37,843 nt of DNA from Aureimonas sp. AU22 (GCF_001463745.1 NZ_BBWJ01000016.1:1-37843), one strand, 5' to 3'. Positions 16,999 to 24,608 are shown, numbered from the stretch's first letter. Notes: generated by a model not told the origin, from the sequence alone. Numbers and translations: made by a program.

Positions 16999-17772
16999 AT
17001 GCCCGAGTTCCAGAATGACGGCCTACGTCTCCAGTATTTCGACGAAGGGGATCGCGGTGCGCCCGCCATCGTGCTGGTGCACGGTTTCGCCTCCAACATG
17101 CGCGTCAACTGGATCGATCCCGGCTGGGTCGACACGTTGGCACGCGCCGGCTACCGCGTCCTCGCCTTCGACCACCGCGGTCATGGCGACAGCGACAAGC
17201 CGCACGACACGGCCGCCTATACGCCTGAGGCGATGGTCGGCGACCTCCGGGCGCTGGTGGACGGCCTCGGCATCGAACGCGCGGCGCTGTTCGGCTATTC
17301 GATGGGCGCGCGTGTCTCCGCGTTCGCAGGCCTTCACCATCCCGAACGCTTCCCCGTTCTGGTCTTCGGCGGGCTCGGCATCGGGCTGGTGGAGGGCGTC
17401 GGCGACTGGGATCCTATCGCCGACGCGCTGCTTGCACCTTCGCTCGGCGACGTGTCGCATGAACGCGGCCGCATGTTCCGTGCCTTCGCCGATCGGACGG
17501 GAAGCGACCGGCTGGCGCTCGCCGCCTGCATCGCGACGTCGCGTCGTGAACTGACCGGGAGCGAGGTCGGCTCGCTCCGCCAGCCGACCCTGATCGGCGT
17601 CGGCACGCGCGACGACATCGCCGGTTCGGCCGAGGCGCTGGCCGCGCTGATGCCGAACGCCGACGTCTTCGCCATCGCCAACCGCGACCACATGCTCGCG
17701 GTGGGGGACCGCACGTTCAAGGCGGCGGCCGTCGATTTCCTCGGCCACCACCGCCAGGCCTTCGCCGCCTGA
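16999..17772 (+). CDS. Alpha/beta-fold hydrolase
   Basis: A 257-residue protein. VLVHGFASN forms the oxyanion region. FGYSMGAR carries the nucleophile (S101) in the elbow motif. An acid is expected near residue 203 (VGTRDDIAG), and the catalytic histidine is H231 in ANRDHMLAVGD. FDHRGHGDSDKP is common to this family. No signal peptide, so it should be cytoplasmic. The substrate is unknown; esterase, haloperoxidase-like and lactonase functions are all possible. GGAAAG lies before ATG 16999. It diverges from the zinc-finger and FAD monooxygenase pair and lies 162 bases before cysE. Confidence 0.9.
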   Translation: MPEFQNDGLRLQYFDEGDRGAPAIVLVHGFASNMRVNWIDPGWVDTLARAGYRVLAFDHRGHGDSDKPHDTAAYTPEAMVGDLRALVDGLGIERAALFGYSMGARVSAFAGLHHPERFPVLVFGGLGIGLVEGVGDWDPIADALLAPSLGDVSHERGRMFRAFADRTGSDRLALAACIATSRRELTGSEVGSLRQPTLIGVGTRDDIAGSAEALAALMPNADVFAIANRDHMLAVGDRTFKAAAVDFLGHHRQAFAA

Positions 17773-17934
17773 AAAGAGTCGAGGATTTCCAAAGTGGTCG
17801 ACATCGCGTAGACGCTGGCGGACCGGAGGCGCGGCCGCAGTGCCTTTTGAGCGCGGCCGAACATGCTGGCGAAGCGCGCCATCGTACTTATGTTTGACCG
17901 CAAGCGCGCGACCCGAGCGAGAAGGCAAGTGACG

Positions 17935-18756
17935 ATGAGCGTCTTGATGAAGTCCGCAGCGGACCGCGTGCAGGCCGTGGATCCGATCTGGACGCGCATG
18001 CGCGACGAGGCGCAGACCGCGAGCGAACGCGAGCCAGCGCTCAGCGGCTTCCTTTATGCCACCGTCCTCAACCATCGATCGCTAGAAACCGCCATCGCCC
18101 ACCGCATCGGCCAGCGGCTCGATCATGCCGACCTGCCGGCGTGCCATATCGAGCAGGCCTTTGCGGAGATGAGCGCTTCGCGCTCCGAATGGGGTGGCGT
18201 CCTGCGCATCGATCTGCAGGCCGTGTTCGATCGCGATCCGGCCTGCGAGCGGATCATCGAGCCCTTGCTCTACTTCAAGGGCTTTCACGCGATCCAGACG
18301 CATCGCCTGGCCCACTGGCTCTGGAACGAAGGGCGCAAGGACTTCGCGCTCTATCTTCAGTCGCGCTCCTCGTCCGTGTTCCAGACCGACATTCATCCGG
18401 CCTCGCGCATGGGGCGCGGCATCTTCCTGGACCATGCCACGGGGCTCGTCGTGGGATTCACGGCGGTGATCGGCGACAACGTGTCGATCCTGCAGGACGT
18501 GACGCTCGGCGGCACCGGCAAGGAATTCGGCGATCGGCATCCCAAGATCGGCAACGGCGTCCTCATCGGCGCGGGCGCGAAAGTTCTGGGCAACATCAAG
18601 GTCGGCGACTGCTCCAAGATCGCGTCGGGCTCCGTCGTCCTGGCCGAGGTGCCGCCCAATTCCACGGTCGCGGGCGTGCCGGCGCGCATCGTCGGCAGTT
18701 CCGGCTGCGCCGAGCCTGCGCGCGCCATGGACCAGAATTTTTCCCGCGCCGACTGA
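17935..18756 (+). CDS. cysE: Serine O-acetyltransferase
   Basis: A 273-residue enzyme from ATG 17935, with GAAGG nine bases upstream. The N-terminal helical domain (DPIWTRMRDEAQ, FLYATVLNHRSLETAIAHRI) is typical of CysE. The C-terminal left-handed hexapeptide repeat domain includes DIHPASRMGRGIFLDHATG, with the catalytic Asp-His pair, then VTLGGTGKE and HPKIGNGVLIGAGAKVLGN. It acetylates serine to O-acetylserine, the precursor for cysteine. The tail residues that carry cysteine feedback inhibition in other CysE proteins are divergent here, so feedback sensitivity cannot be read. The longer frame from 17863 was not used because that part does not resemble the family. Confidence 0.94.
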   Translation: MSVLMKSAADRVQAVDPIWTRMRDEAQTASEREPALSGFLYATVLNHRSLETAIAHRIGQRLDHADLPACHIEQAFAEMSASRSEWGGVLRIDLQAVFDRDPACERIIEPLLYFKGFHAIQTHRLAHWLWNEGRKDFALYLQSRSSSVFQTDIHPASRMGRGIFLDHATGLVVGFTAVIGDNVSILQDVTLGGTGKEFGDRHPKIGNGVLIGAGAKVLGNIKVGDCSKIASGSVVLAEVPPNSTVAGVPARIVGSSGCAEPARAMDQNFSRAD

Positions 18757-18832
18757 GCGCGGGGCATCCGTTCGGCCGTTTCGGCCGTTGCAACCCTCGA
18801 CGCGTCCTATAGCGCCCAAGGAGACTGACCTC

Positions 18833-19042
18833 GTGAAGCCCGACGAAATCCGCAAGCTCGAAGCCTATCTGAACCGCACGTTCAAGACGTCCGGCATCCA
18901 AGTGAAGGCCATGCCGCGCAAGAAGGACACCGCCGAGATCTATGTGGGCGAGGATTTCATCGGAACGGTCGGCAAGGACACGGACGAGGGGGAAACCTCC
19001 TACCACGTGACGATCACGGTGCTCGACATCGACCTGGAGTGA
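18833..19042 (+). CDS. DUF3126 family protein
   Basis: A 69-residue protein starting at GTG 18833, with a perfect AAGGAG nine bases upstream. The body (KPDEIRKLEAYLNRTF, DTAEIYVGEDFIGTV, YHVTITVLDIDL) matches DUF3126, a short family that in many alphaproteobacteria lies directly after cysE, as here. The function is not known. Predicted content is one helix followed by a small beta sheet. The upstream 15 codons to an ATG at 18788 are not supported by a ribosome binding site. A strong terminator follows at 19074-19116. Confidence 0.88.
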   Translation: MKPDEIRKLEAYLNRTFKTSGIQVKAMPRKKDTAEIYVGEDFIGTVGKDTDEGETSYHVTITVLDIDLE

Positions 19043-19073
19043 TCCTCGCGCGCCTTCGGCGGAAGATCATAGA

Positions 19074-19116
19074 CCCAACGAAAAAGGCCGGCGCATTGCC
19101 GGCCTTTTTCGTTGGG
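19074..19116. terminator. Very strong bidirectional terminator
   Basis: A perfect 19-base inverted repeat (19074-19092 with 19098-19116) has a five-base loop. The arm contains AAAAAGGCCGGC, so the transcript carries a T-rich run at the end of the stem in both directions. It lies between the convergent DUF3126 gene (ends 19042) and transglutaminase-like gene (ends 19137). Confidence 0.92.
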
Positions 19117-19136
19117 GTCGAAGCGAAGGGGCGGGT

Positions 19137-19730
19137 TCAGCGCACGCTGCCGACCAGCATGTCGCGTCCGTCTTCGATCGCTACCCACTTTGCGGAGTTC
19201 TGTTCGGACTGGCGCTTGAGAAACTTGTAGGGCGTGAGGGTCCAGTCCAGGGCGCGCTTGTCCAGGTTGTCGAGAACGATGTCGCCGCGGTTGGTGCGCA
19301 CGGTGAGCACCGCGTGGCCTTCGCCGTTCGGCTGGCGCACCACGGTGATCAGGAGCGCCGAGCGCGGCAGACCCTCGCGCTCCAGCATGTACTGCTTCAG
19401 GAGGGCGAAGTCCTCGCAGTCCCCTTCGATCGAAGGGTAGGACCAGAGCTCGGCGACGCCGTGCATCTCCATGTCGGTCCGCGGGATGATGCCTTCGTTC
19501 ACCGAGTTGTTGACCTCGACGATCGACTGCCACGTGCGGTCGGAGATTTTGACGATGCCGACGCTCGCATTCGGACCGCAGGTGTCCGGATACGACTTGC
19601 AGAACTCGAAATGCCCGATTGGCTGGGACGTGGGGCCGCGCAGCGTCATCCCGGCATTGGCCGAACCTGCCCAGAGGAGGCTGACGGCCAGAAAGGTAAC
19701 GAGTGAGAGAAGGCGGTTCGAGAGCTGCAC
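19137..19730 (-). CDS. Transglutaminase-like cysteine peptidase, exported
   Basis: 197 residues from GTG 19730, which has GGAG seven bases upstream; an upstream GTG at 19754 has no such site. Residues 1-26 form a signal peptide (LLSLVTFLAVSLLWAGSANA). The catalytic triad of the bacterial transglutaminase-like cysteine proteinase family is present: Cys105 in IEGDCEDFALLK, His139 in GEGHAVLTV and Asp154 in IVLDNLDKR. Family members such as LapG cleave surface adhesins in the periplasm under control of cyclic-di-GMP signalling, but many alphaproteobacterial homologues have no known target. No LapD homologue is next to it, although a PilZ gene follows after 439 bases. Periplasmic location is inferred. 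Confidence 0.9.
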   Translation of the reverse strand: MQLSNRLLSLVTFLAVSLLWAGSANAGMTLRGPTSQPIGHFEFCKSYPDTCGPNASVGIVKISDRTWQSIVEVNNSVNEGIIPRTDMEMHGVAELWSYPSIEGDCEDFALLKQYMLEREGLPRSALLITVVRQPNGEGHAVLTVRTNRGDIVLDNLDKRALDWTLTPYKFLKRQSEQNSAKWVAIEDGRDMLVGSVR

Positions 19731-19977
19731 TTTCGGTCTCCAGCGGTGACACACGCACAGTCGCAGACCGGATTTACCTGAAGTCCAAACGCCGAATATG
19801 AATTTTCGTAAACTGATCCTCTAATTGTTCAGATCTCTTGCTTGCGAGCGTCTGAAGAATTGGGCTTAAGAGATCGCTTCGCTGCGCAATGCTTCGGTAA
19901 GCATGGGTGCACCGCTTCCACGAAGGTGAACGCACGGCGGCGCGGCCCTCCGTTCTCGATGGGCCGACGCGCCGAGG

Positions 19978-20008
19978 CGTTAACGAGCCGACGTCGGAAG
20001 CGTTAACG
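19978..20008. promoter_or_regulatory. Palindrome triplet, possible operator
   Basis: Two copies of the palindrome CGTTAACG (19978-19985 and 20001-20008) flank a 10-base palindrome CCGACGTCGG (19988-19997). The two outer copies are 23 bases apart start to start, close to two helical turns. This would suit a dimeric or cooperative DNA-binding protein. It lies about 250 bases upstream of the transglutaminase-like gene start. The identity of a regulator is unknown. Confidence 0.4.
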
Positions 20009-20106
20009 GCGAGGGGAGAGGTCTGCCGGATGGGTCTCGTCACGCTCGCCACACTCCTTAAGAAAGGATGAGCGAGACCTTAACGGGAGAGCGCGAGAGC
20101 GCCGTC

Positions 20107-20126
20107 GGGCCGTTTGAAACGGTCCC
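20107..20126 (-). terminator. Imperfect hairpin after the PilZ gene
   Basis: GGGCCGT (20107-20113) pairs with ACGGTCCC (20119-20126) with one bulged base and a five-base loop. It lies 43 bases past the PilZ stop on the minus strand. No T run follows, so the terminator role is uncertain. Confidence 0.3.
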
Positions 20127-20128
20127 CG

Positions 20129-20137
20129 TTATCCACA
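20129..20137 (+). promoter_or_regulatory. Perfect DnaA-box sequence
   Basis: TTATCCACA is identical to the high-affinity DnaA 9-mer of E. coli. It lies in the long non-coding stretch, 33 bases past the PilZ stop. One box alone does not define an origin, and none of the genes usually found near alphaproteobacterial oriC is present. Binding by DnaA is inference from consensus. Confidence 0.45.
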
Positions 20138-20169
20138 GGGAAGTGATCGGCAGCCGCGTCCGGCGCTGG

Positions 20170-20775
20170 TCAGCCGAGCTGGTCGAGGAGGGATTCGCGG
20201 CTCTGGAGCGAGGAAAACTCGACGGCGACGCCGTCTTCGAGCTGGCGAACGACTCGTCCCGTCATCGTACCGAGCGTCAGGCGCGAGCCGATCGCCGGTC
20301 GCACGGCGCAGACGATCGCGGCGCCGGATAGCGACAGGTCGTTGATGCGGACCTCGTAGGAGCGGCCGTCCTCGAGCACCATGCGGATAACCGGGTTGCG
20401 CGGCTGGATACGCTCGTGGCGGCGGTCCTCGGGAAGCGAGAGCTCGGAGCGGTTGGCCAGCCACATGAGCTGCGCGGCGAGCTTTTCGCGCTTTCTCTCC
20501 GTGGCGTTCAGCACGAGCGCGAAGCCACCCGGGAAGCAGCGGGCGACGGTGCCCTCCAGCCGGCCGACCTGATCGGCATAGAGGATGACCCGTTCGCCTT
20601 TGGCCGGTTCGACCGGCGTCACCACGGCGACGTCGCCGGGGGACATGTTGTCGACGCGGCACGGATATTCGCGTTGATCTTCCAGCATGAAGCGACCGAG
20701 GAGATCGATCGAGACGCGTTTGTAGTGGCGACGGTCCTCCGTCACGGCAAGCGTCTTGGGCTGGATGTTCAACAT
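20170..20775 (-). CDS. Tandem PilZ-domain protein
   Basis: A 201-residue soluble protein with two PilZ domains. Domain 1 covers about residues 14-105, with RRHYKR (15-20) and DNMSPGD (42-48). Domain 2 covers about residues 116-195, with EDRRHERIQPR (116-126) and DLSLSG (146-151). These follow the RxxxR and (D/N)xSxxG pattern that binds cyclic-di-GMP; the second domain fits it well, and the first departs slightly (MSPGD). PilZ proteins transmit cyclic-di-GMP signals to motility, polysaccharide or proteolysis machinery. No enzyme domain is attached. The target is unknown. It diverges from the rhomboid gene and is separated from the transglutaminase-like protease gene by a long non-coding region. 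Confidence 0.9.
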   Translation of the reverse strand: MLNIQPKTLAVTEDRRHYKRVSIDLLGRFMLEDQREYPCRVDNMSPGDVAVVTPVEPAKGERVILYADQVGRLEGTVARCFPGGFALVLNATERKREKLAAQLMWLANRSELSLPEDRRHERIQPRNPVIRMVLEDGRSYEVRINDLSLSGAAIVCAVRPAIGSRLTLGTMTGRVVRQLEDGVAVEFSSLQSRESLLDQLG

Positions 20776-20823
20776 GGTCTCGGCCCGGTTCTCAGGTTTC
20801 CAATTGATAAGCGACGAGGCTTA

Positions 20824-20835
20824 ACAAGGCCTTGT
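20824..20835. promoter_or_regulatory. 12-base perfect palindrome in the pilZ-rhomboid divergent region
   Basis: ACAAGGCCTTGT reads the same on both strands. It lies 49 bases upstream of the PilZ start within the 205-base divergent region. An operator role is possible, but no known consensus was recognised. Confidence 0.25.
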
Positions 20836-20980
20836 GGGAGCGACGCAAAGGAAAGGGATCGGGAACTATAAGGCACCGGTGCTCTGGCAGGCAGGCACGC
20901 GCCCGGGATGTGCCATTGCCGACGAGCATTGCCCCGGTCGCCGCGAGCGATACAACGGCCCTTCCATTGGGAGTTCGCCT

Positions 20981-21736
20981 GTGTCGCTCGATCATCGCCT
21001 TTCCCCGCCCGATCATCCGGCGCCCCCACCGCCGCCGCCGCCGCGTCAGCCCGCGTTCAACGTTCCGGGTATCGTGCTCGGACTGCTGGCGCTTCTCGCG
21101 CTGATCCACTGGATCCGGGTTGACTGGCTCGACGACACGCAGGCCGGCTGGACGCTTCTGAACTTCTCGTTTCTGGCAGGCTGCTACGGCTCGTCCGACG
21201 AGATCTGCCTGCTGCGCGAGCCGTTCGCGTCCTGGGCGTCTTTCGTCACGCACGCATTCCTGCACGGCGACTGGATGCATTTCGCCACCAACGCCGTGTG
21301 GTTGCTCGCGTTCGGCACACCCGTCGCGCGGCGGTTGGGCGTCGCGCGCTTTCTCATCTTCTGCGCCGTGGGAGCGATCGCTGGCGCGGCGTTGTTCTAC
21401 GTGATGAACCCGGATCTCATCCAGCCGATGATCGGCGCGTCCGGCGTGGTGTCGGCGCTGATGGGCGGCGCCGCGCGGTTCGCGCTGGGCTCGATGGGGC
21501 GGGGCGACGTCGCCTATGCGCCGCTCCTGTCGATCCCCCGCAGCCTGTCGGATCGGACCGTCCTGTTCTTCATCATCGTGTTCTTCGTCACCAACATCGC
21601 GCTCGGCTCCGGCGCCGGCCTGCTTCTGGGCGAGGGCGCGGCCGTCGCGTGGGAGGCGCATGTCGGCGGCTTCCTGTTCGGCTTCCTCTGCTTCTCCGCA
21701 TTCGACCCGCGCCGCCAGCACGCCGTCGACCTCTGA
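20981..21736 (+). CDS. Rhomboid family intramembrane serine protease
   Basis: A 251-residue membrane protein from GTG 20981, with GGAG seven bases upstream. The catalytic serine is S154 in IGASGVVSALMGG. The catalytic histidine is H227 in WEAHVGGFLFGF. HAFLHGDWMHFATNAVWLLAF is the conserved HxxxN-type segment that forms part of the oxyanion hole. About six hydrophobic segments are visible. A proline-rich N-terminal tail (residues 8-25) precedes the first membrane segment. Rhomboids cut membrane proteins within or near the bilayer; the substrate is unknown. The open frame reaches 20834, but the extra 49 residues lack family character. A CBS-pair gene follows after 65 bases. Confidence 0.9.
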   Translation: MSLDHRLSPPDHPAPPPPPPPRQPAFNVPGIVLGLLALLALIHWIRVDWLDDTQAGWTLLNFSFLAGCYGSSDEICLLREPFASWASFVTHAFLHGDWMHFATNAVWLLAFGTPVARRLGVARFLIFCAVGAIAGAALFYVMNPDLIQPMIGASGVVSALMGGAARFALGSMGRGDVAYAPLLSIPRSLSDRTVLFFIIVFFVTNIALGSGAGLLLGEGAAVAWEAHVGGFLFGFLCFSAFDPRRQHAVDL

Positions 21737-21801
21737 GGAACGGTTGCGAAGCGGCCGGCTTCGTCGCACGATGCACGGGAAAAAGGTGGAAGGAGGCCAT
21801 C

Positions 21802-22239
21802 ATGACCGTACGTCGTATCCTCGAAACGAAGGGAAGAGACGTCGTGACCATCGATCCGGAAACCACGGTCGCCGAGGCCGTCCAGGTTCTGGCGGAACGG
21901 CGGATCGGCGTCCTCGTCGTCACCGGACCGGACGGCTCCCTCCAGGGCATCCTCTCGGAACGCGACGTGGTGCGCCTCGTCGCCGGCGGCGGTACGGATG
22001 CGCTATTGGGCCGGATCGCGGACGTCATGACCCGCGATGTCACGACGGCGACGGAGGAGACCACGGTGGACGAGGCGATGGAGGTGATGACCCGTCGTCG
22101 CTTCCGCCACTTGCCCGTGTGCGCGGAGGGTCGGCTCGTCGGCATCGTGTCGATCGGCGACGTCGTGAAGCGGCGAATCGAGGCGGCGGAGCAGGAGGCG
22201 GAGGAGATGCGCAGCTACATCCACGCCGCGGCGGGCTGA
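21802..22239 (+). CDS. CBS-pair domain protein
   Basis: A 145-residue protein composed of two CBS domains, residues 8-65 and 75-130. RRIGVLVVTGPDGSLQGILSERDVVR and FRHLPVCAEGRLVGIVSIGDVVK are the typical half-domain signatures. It has a perfect AAGGAGG ribosome binding site before ATG 21802. CBS pairs bind adenine nucleotides and regulate enzymes or channels; stand-alone proteins of this type are often energy-state sensors or affect redox and cell division. The target is unknown. The stop lies 10 bases from that of the convergent patatin gene, with no visible terminator between them. Confidence 0.92.
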   Translation: MTVRRILETKGRDVVTIDPETTVAEAVQVLAERRIGVLVVTGPDGSLQGILSERDVVRLVAGGGTDALLGRIADVMTRDVTTATEETTVDEAMEVMTRRRFRHLPVCAEGRLVGIVSIGDVVKRRIEAAEQEAEEMRSYIHAAAG

Positions 22240-22249
22240 TCGGCAAGGC

Positions 22250-23239
22250 TCAAGGCGAGTAGAGACATTCCTGCAGCCTGCGGATCTCGCTCATGGAGCG
22301 CATCGTCTCCTCGTAGCCGAAGGCGATGCACTCCTTGGCGCGGAAGAACTCCGACAGCCCGATGTCGCGCACGCGCGGATGGACCGAGAGGTCCGGCGGA
22401 TCGCCCGCGAGGCGCGAGCGCGAGATGCGATCCTGGATGATGTTGAAGGCGTCGACCACCGAGCGGGCGAAGCCGATGCGATCGCGCCGGTTGCCGGTCG
22501 CCATCTGCGTGCGAAGCAGCGGATCGACGGCATTGACCGACGCCGTGCCGGCCGGATCGCTGCCCTCGGCTCGCATGCGCAGGACGGCTGCGCGACCGAA
22601 CAGGTCGTAGTGCAGGTTCACCGCCACCACGAGCGGTTGCTCGTAGGCCCGGCAGACCGACACCGGCACAGGATTGACAAGTGCGCCGTCCGACAGCCGC
22701 CGTCCGCCGCACTCCACCGGTTGGAAGATGCCCGGCACCGCGTAGGAGGCGCGCATCGCCAACACCAGCGAGCCGGAATCCAGCCACACCTCGTGACCGT
22801 TCCGCCCTTCCGTGGCGACGGCGACGAAGGGCCGGTCGAGGTCCTCGATCCGGATATCCTTCAAGGTGTTCACCAGCCGCGCGTTGAGGCGCATGCCGCC
22901 GAGCAGCCCTTCGCCGCCGAAACGGAAATCCAGAAGCCCCATGAATCCGCGCCGCGTCAGCGACCGGGCGAAGGCCTCCAGTTCGTCCAGGCGCCCGGCA
23001 AGGTAGCAGCCGCCGACAAGCGCCCCGATGGAGGTCCCCGCGATCATGGAAACCGGAATGTCAGCCTCGTCCAGGGCGCGAAGGACCCCGATATGAGCCC
23101 AGCCGCGGGCCGCCCCGCCGCCCAGCGCCAAGGCGACGCCCTTGCGTCGTGGCTTCGGCGTGCGCGAGGTTGCCGCGGCGTCGGCTCTCGTATCTGCCGG
23201 CGCGCGCTCGGCCTGCTTGAATATGCGATCCAGCATCAT
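22250..23239 (-). CDS. Patatin-like phospholipase (RssA/NTE family)
   Basis: A 329-residue protein. It carries all patatin motifs: oxyanion GGGAARG (residues 40-46), nucleophile S70 in AGTSIGALVGG, and catalytic D184 in SDGALVNPVPV. The N-terminal 33 residues are charged and disordered in look. The family hydrolyses acyl groups from phospholipids or other lipids; close relatives such as RssA have no settled substrate. No signal peptide is visible, so a cytoplasmic or inner-face location is expected. It lies 114 bases past the hisI stop, so it may have its own promoter. Confidence 0.9.
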   Translation of the reverse strand: MMLDRIFKQAERAPADTRADAAATSRTPKPRRKGVALALGGGAARGWAHIGVLRALDEADIPVSMIAGTSIGALVGGCYLAGRLDELEAFARSLTRRGFMGLLDFRFGGEGLLGGMRLNARLVNTLKDIRIEDLDRPFVAVATEGRNGHEVWLDSGSLVLAMRASYAVPGIFQPVECGGRRLSDGALVNPVPVSVCRAYEQPLVVAVNLHYDLFGRAAVLRMRAEGSDPAGTASVNAVDPLLRTQMATGNRRDRIGFARSVVDAFNIIQDRISRSRLAGDPPDLSVHPRVRDIGLSEFFRAKECIAFGYEETMRSMSEIRRLQECLYSP

Positions 23240-23353
23240 GTCCCGCGTCCGTGGACTGGTCCCATCAACGAAGGATGGGCTCGGATGCTTTCCGCACCAT
23301 GCATGATCGACGTTAACGCGGACACAAGTTGTTGTGCACTGCGACAGAACGTG

Positions 23354-23767
23354 TCATCTGAACGTCAGCCGCCCGCCATCGGAACCGAGCGAGACACGGC
23401 GATAGAAGCACGTCTCCCGGCCCGTGTGGCAGGTGTCCTCGGGTTTGGCGACCGAAACCTTCAACCAGATGGCGTCCTGATCGCAGTCCACCCGCACCTC
23501 CCGGACGTCCTGGAGCGCGCCCGACGTCTCGCCCTTCTTCCAGAGCTTGCCGCGAGAACGGCTCCAGTAATGGGCGATGCCGGTGCGCAGGGTGAGATCC
23601 AGCGCCTCGGCATTCATGTGCGCCACCATGAGAAGGCCGCCGCTCTCGACGTCGGTGACGACGGCCGTGATCAATCCGGCCGCATCGAAGCGGGGCGTCA
23701 GGACCGTGCCCTCCTCGAGCTCGGCCTTCCGGCCGGGCAGGGGGAAGCGGGAAGCGTCCCCGCTCAA
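23354..23767 (-). CDS. hisI: Phosphoribosyl-AMP cyclohydrolase
   Basis: A 137-residue enzyme of the usual size for stand-alone HisI. The metal sites are visible: VDCDQDA (D94, C95, D96, D98) for magnesium and zinc, and CHTGRETC (C113, C120) for zinc. [17 protein letters not shown] is the substrate-binding segment. It opens the purine ring of phosphoribosyl-AMP in the third step of histidine synthesis. There is no HisE fusion. The start codon overlaps the folE stop as ATGA, so translation is coupled to folE. Both enzymes open purine-type rings, and their pairing recurs in alphaproteobacteria. Confidence 0.95.
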   Translation of the reverse strand: MSGDASRFPLPGRKAELEEGTVLTPRFDAAGLITAVVTDVESGGLLMVAHMNAEALDLTLRTGIAHYWSRSRGKLWKKGETSGALQDVREVRVDCDQDAIWLKVSVAKPEDTCHTGRETCFYRRVSLGSDGGRLTFR

Positions 23768-24384
23768 CGCCCGCCGACCATGGCGAGAAAGCGGGTCTGC
23801 TCGTCACGATCGTCCCGGAACGATCCGTAGAACGAACTGGTGACGGTGGTGGAGCCGTGCGTGCGGATGCCGCGCATCGACATGCACATGTGCTCGGCCT
23901 CCAGCATGACTGCGACGCCCTTCGGCGTCAGCGCGCCGTCGATGACGGCGGCGATCTGCTCGGTGAGCTTCTCCTGCGTCTGCAGGCGGCGCGCGAAGAT
24001 CTCGACGACGCGCGGGATCTTCGACAGGCCCAGCACTCGGCCATCCGGCACGTAGGCCACATGCGCCTTCCCGATGATCGGCACCATATGGTGCTCGCAG
24101 TGCGAGGTGAACGGAATGTCGCGCAGAAGAACCATCTCCTGGTAGCCTGCGACCTCCTCGAAGGTGCGCGTCAGAACCTCGGCGGGCTGCTGGCCGTAAC
24201 CGCCGTAGAGCTCCTCGTAGGCCTTCACCACGCGTCGCGGCGTGTCGATGAGGCCCTCGCGGTTCGGGTCTTCGCCGATCCAGCGCAGGAGCGTTCCAAC
24301 GGCGGCTTCGGCCTCCTCGCGCGACGGGCGGCTGACCGGTTCGGACGAGGCGGCCGGGGCAAGCTTTCTGATCGTGGCGTCCAT
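23764..24384 (-). CDS. folE: GTP cyclohydrolase I
   Basis: A 206-residue type IA enzyme. The zinc ligands are C96 and H99 in [19 protein letters not shown] and C167 in EHMCMSMRG. Conserved segments [12 protein letters not shown] and [11 protein letters not shown] are present. It converts GTP to dihydroneopterin triphosphate, the entry to folate. It is the zinc-dependent FolE, not the FolE2 paralogue. It overlaps hisI by four bases and diverges from the Fe-S scaffold gene. A Zur-box-like motif lies in the shared upstream region (24457-24477), about 75-95 bases upstream of the start. The N-terminal 25 residues are variable. Confidence 0.95.
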   Translation of the reverse strand: MDATIRKLAPAASSEPVSRPSREEAEAAVGTLLRWIGEDPNREGLIDTPRRVVKAYEELYGGYGQQPAEVLTRTFEEVAGYQEMVLLRDIPFTSHCEHHMVPIIGKAHVAYVPDGRVLGLSKIPRVVEIFARRLQTQEKLTEQIAAVIDGALTPKGVAVMLEAEHMCMSMRGIRTHGSTTVTSSFYGSFRDDRDEQTRFLAMVGGR

Positions 24385-24456
24385 GATGAACCCTGAGCCG
24401 AGGCGACTGCGCCGATGGGATCGCGGCGAATGCCTCGCTTCGATCCGAAGGCTCGT

Positions 24457-24477
24457 TGATGTTATAGTATACCACTT
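24457..24477. promoter_or_regulatory. Zur-box-like imperfect palindrome
   Basis: The core GTTATAGTATACC (24461-24473) is an inverted repeat around a central G and differs at one position in one arm from the GTTATAnTATAAC core reported for proteobacterial Zur sites. The outer bases match less well. The sequence stands out as A+T-rich within a GC-rich genome. It could control folE, the divergent scaffold gene, or both. It may alternatively be a -10 region. Confidence 0.35.
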
Positions 24478-24608
24478 CCGTCAACCCGACGGACGGCGGC
24501 CGAAGCGTCCGGACGCCTTTCGGCGTTCCGCTGCGGCTCCTATATAGACACGACGCACGGCGGTTCACAGCACCGTCGTTCCACGACGCAGCGTCCACGG
24601 AACACGCC

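Larger units (their letters stand above)
19731..20169. other. Long non-coding stretch with clustered palindromes and TTAA sites
   Basis: The longest gap in the window (439 bases). The part at 19780-19870 is clearly richer in A+T than the genome. It holds five TTAA sites (19866, 19980, 20003, 20058, 20080), a palindrome triplet at 19978-20008, an imperfect hairpin at 20107-20126 and a perfect DnaA-box sequence at 20129-20137. It must contain the promoter for the transglutaminase-like gene on the minus strand. Open frames of about 90 codons inside it (19774-20052 minus and 20068-20331 plus) look random. No RNA gene was recognised. Confidence 0.6.

Noticed and set aside
19774-20052. A 92-codon minus-strand frame in the long gap
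   Set aside because: No ribosome binding site, random composition, and it crosses the palindrome cluster.
19731-20169. Main chromosomal replication origin
   Set aside because: Only one DnaA box, and none of the usual alphaproteobacterial origin neighbours (hemE, dnaA, parAB and others) in the window.
22379-23830. A 483-codon plus-strand open frame over the patatin, hisI and folE genes
   Set aside because: It is antisense to well-supported genes, with no motif.
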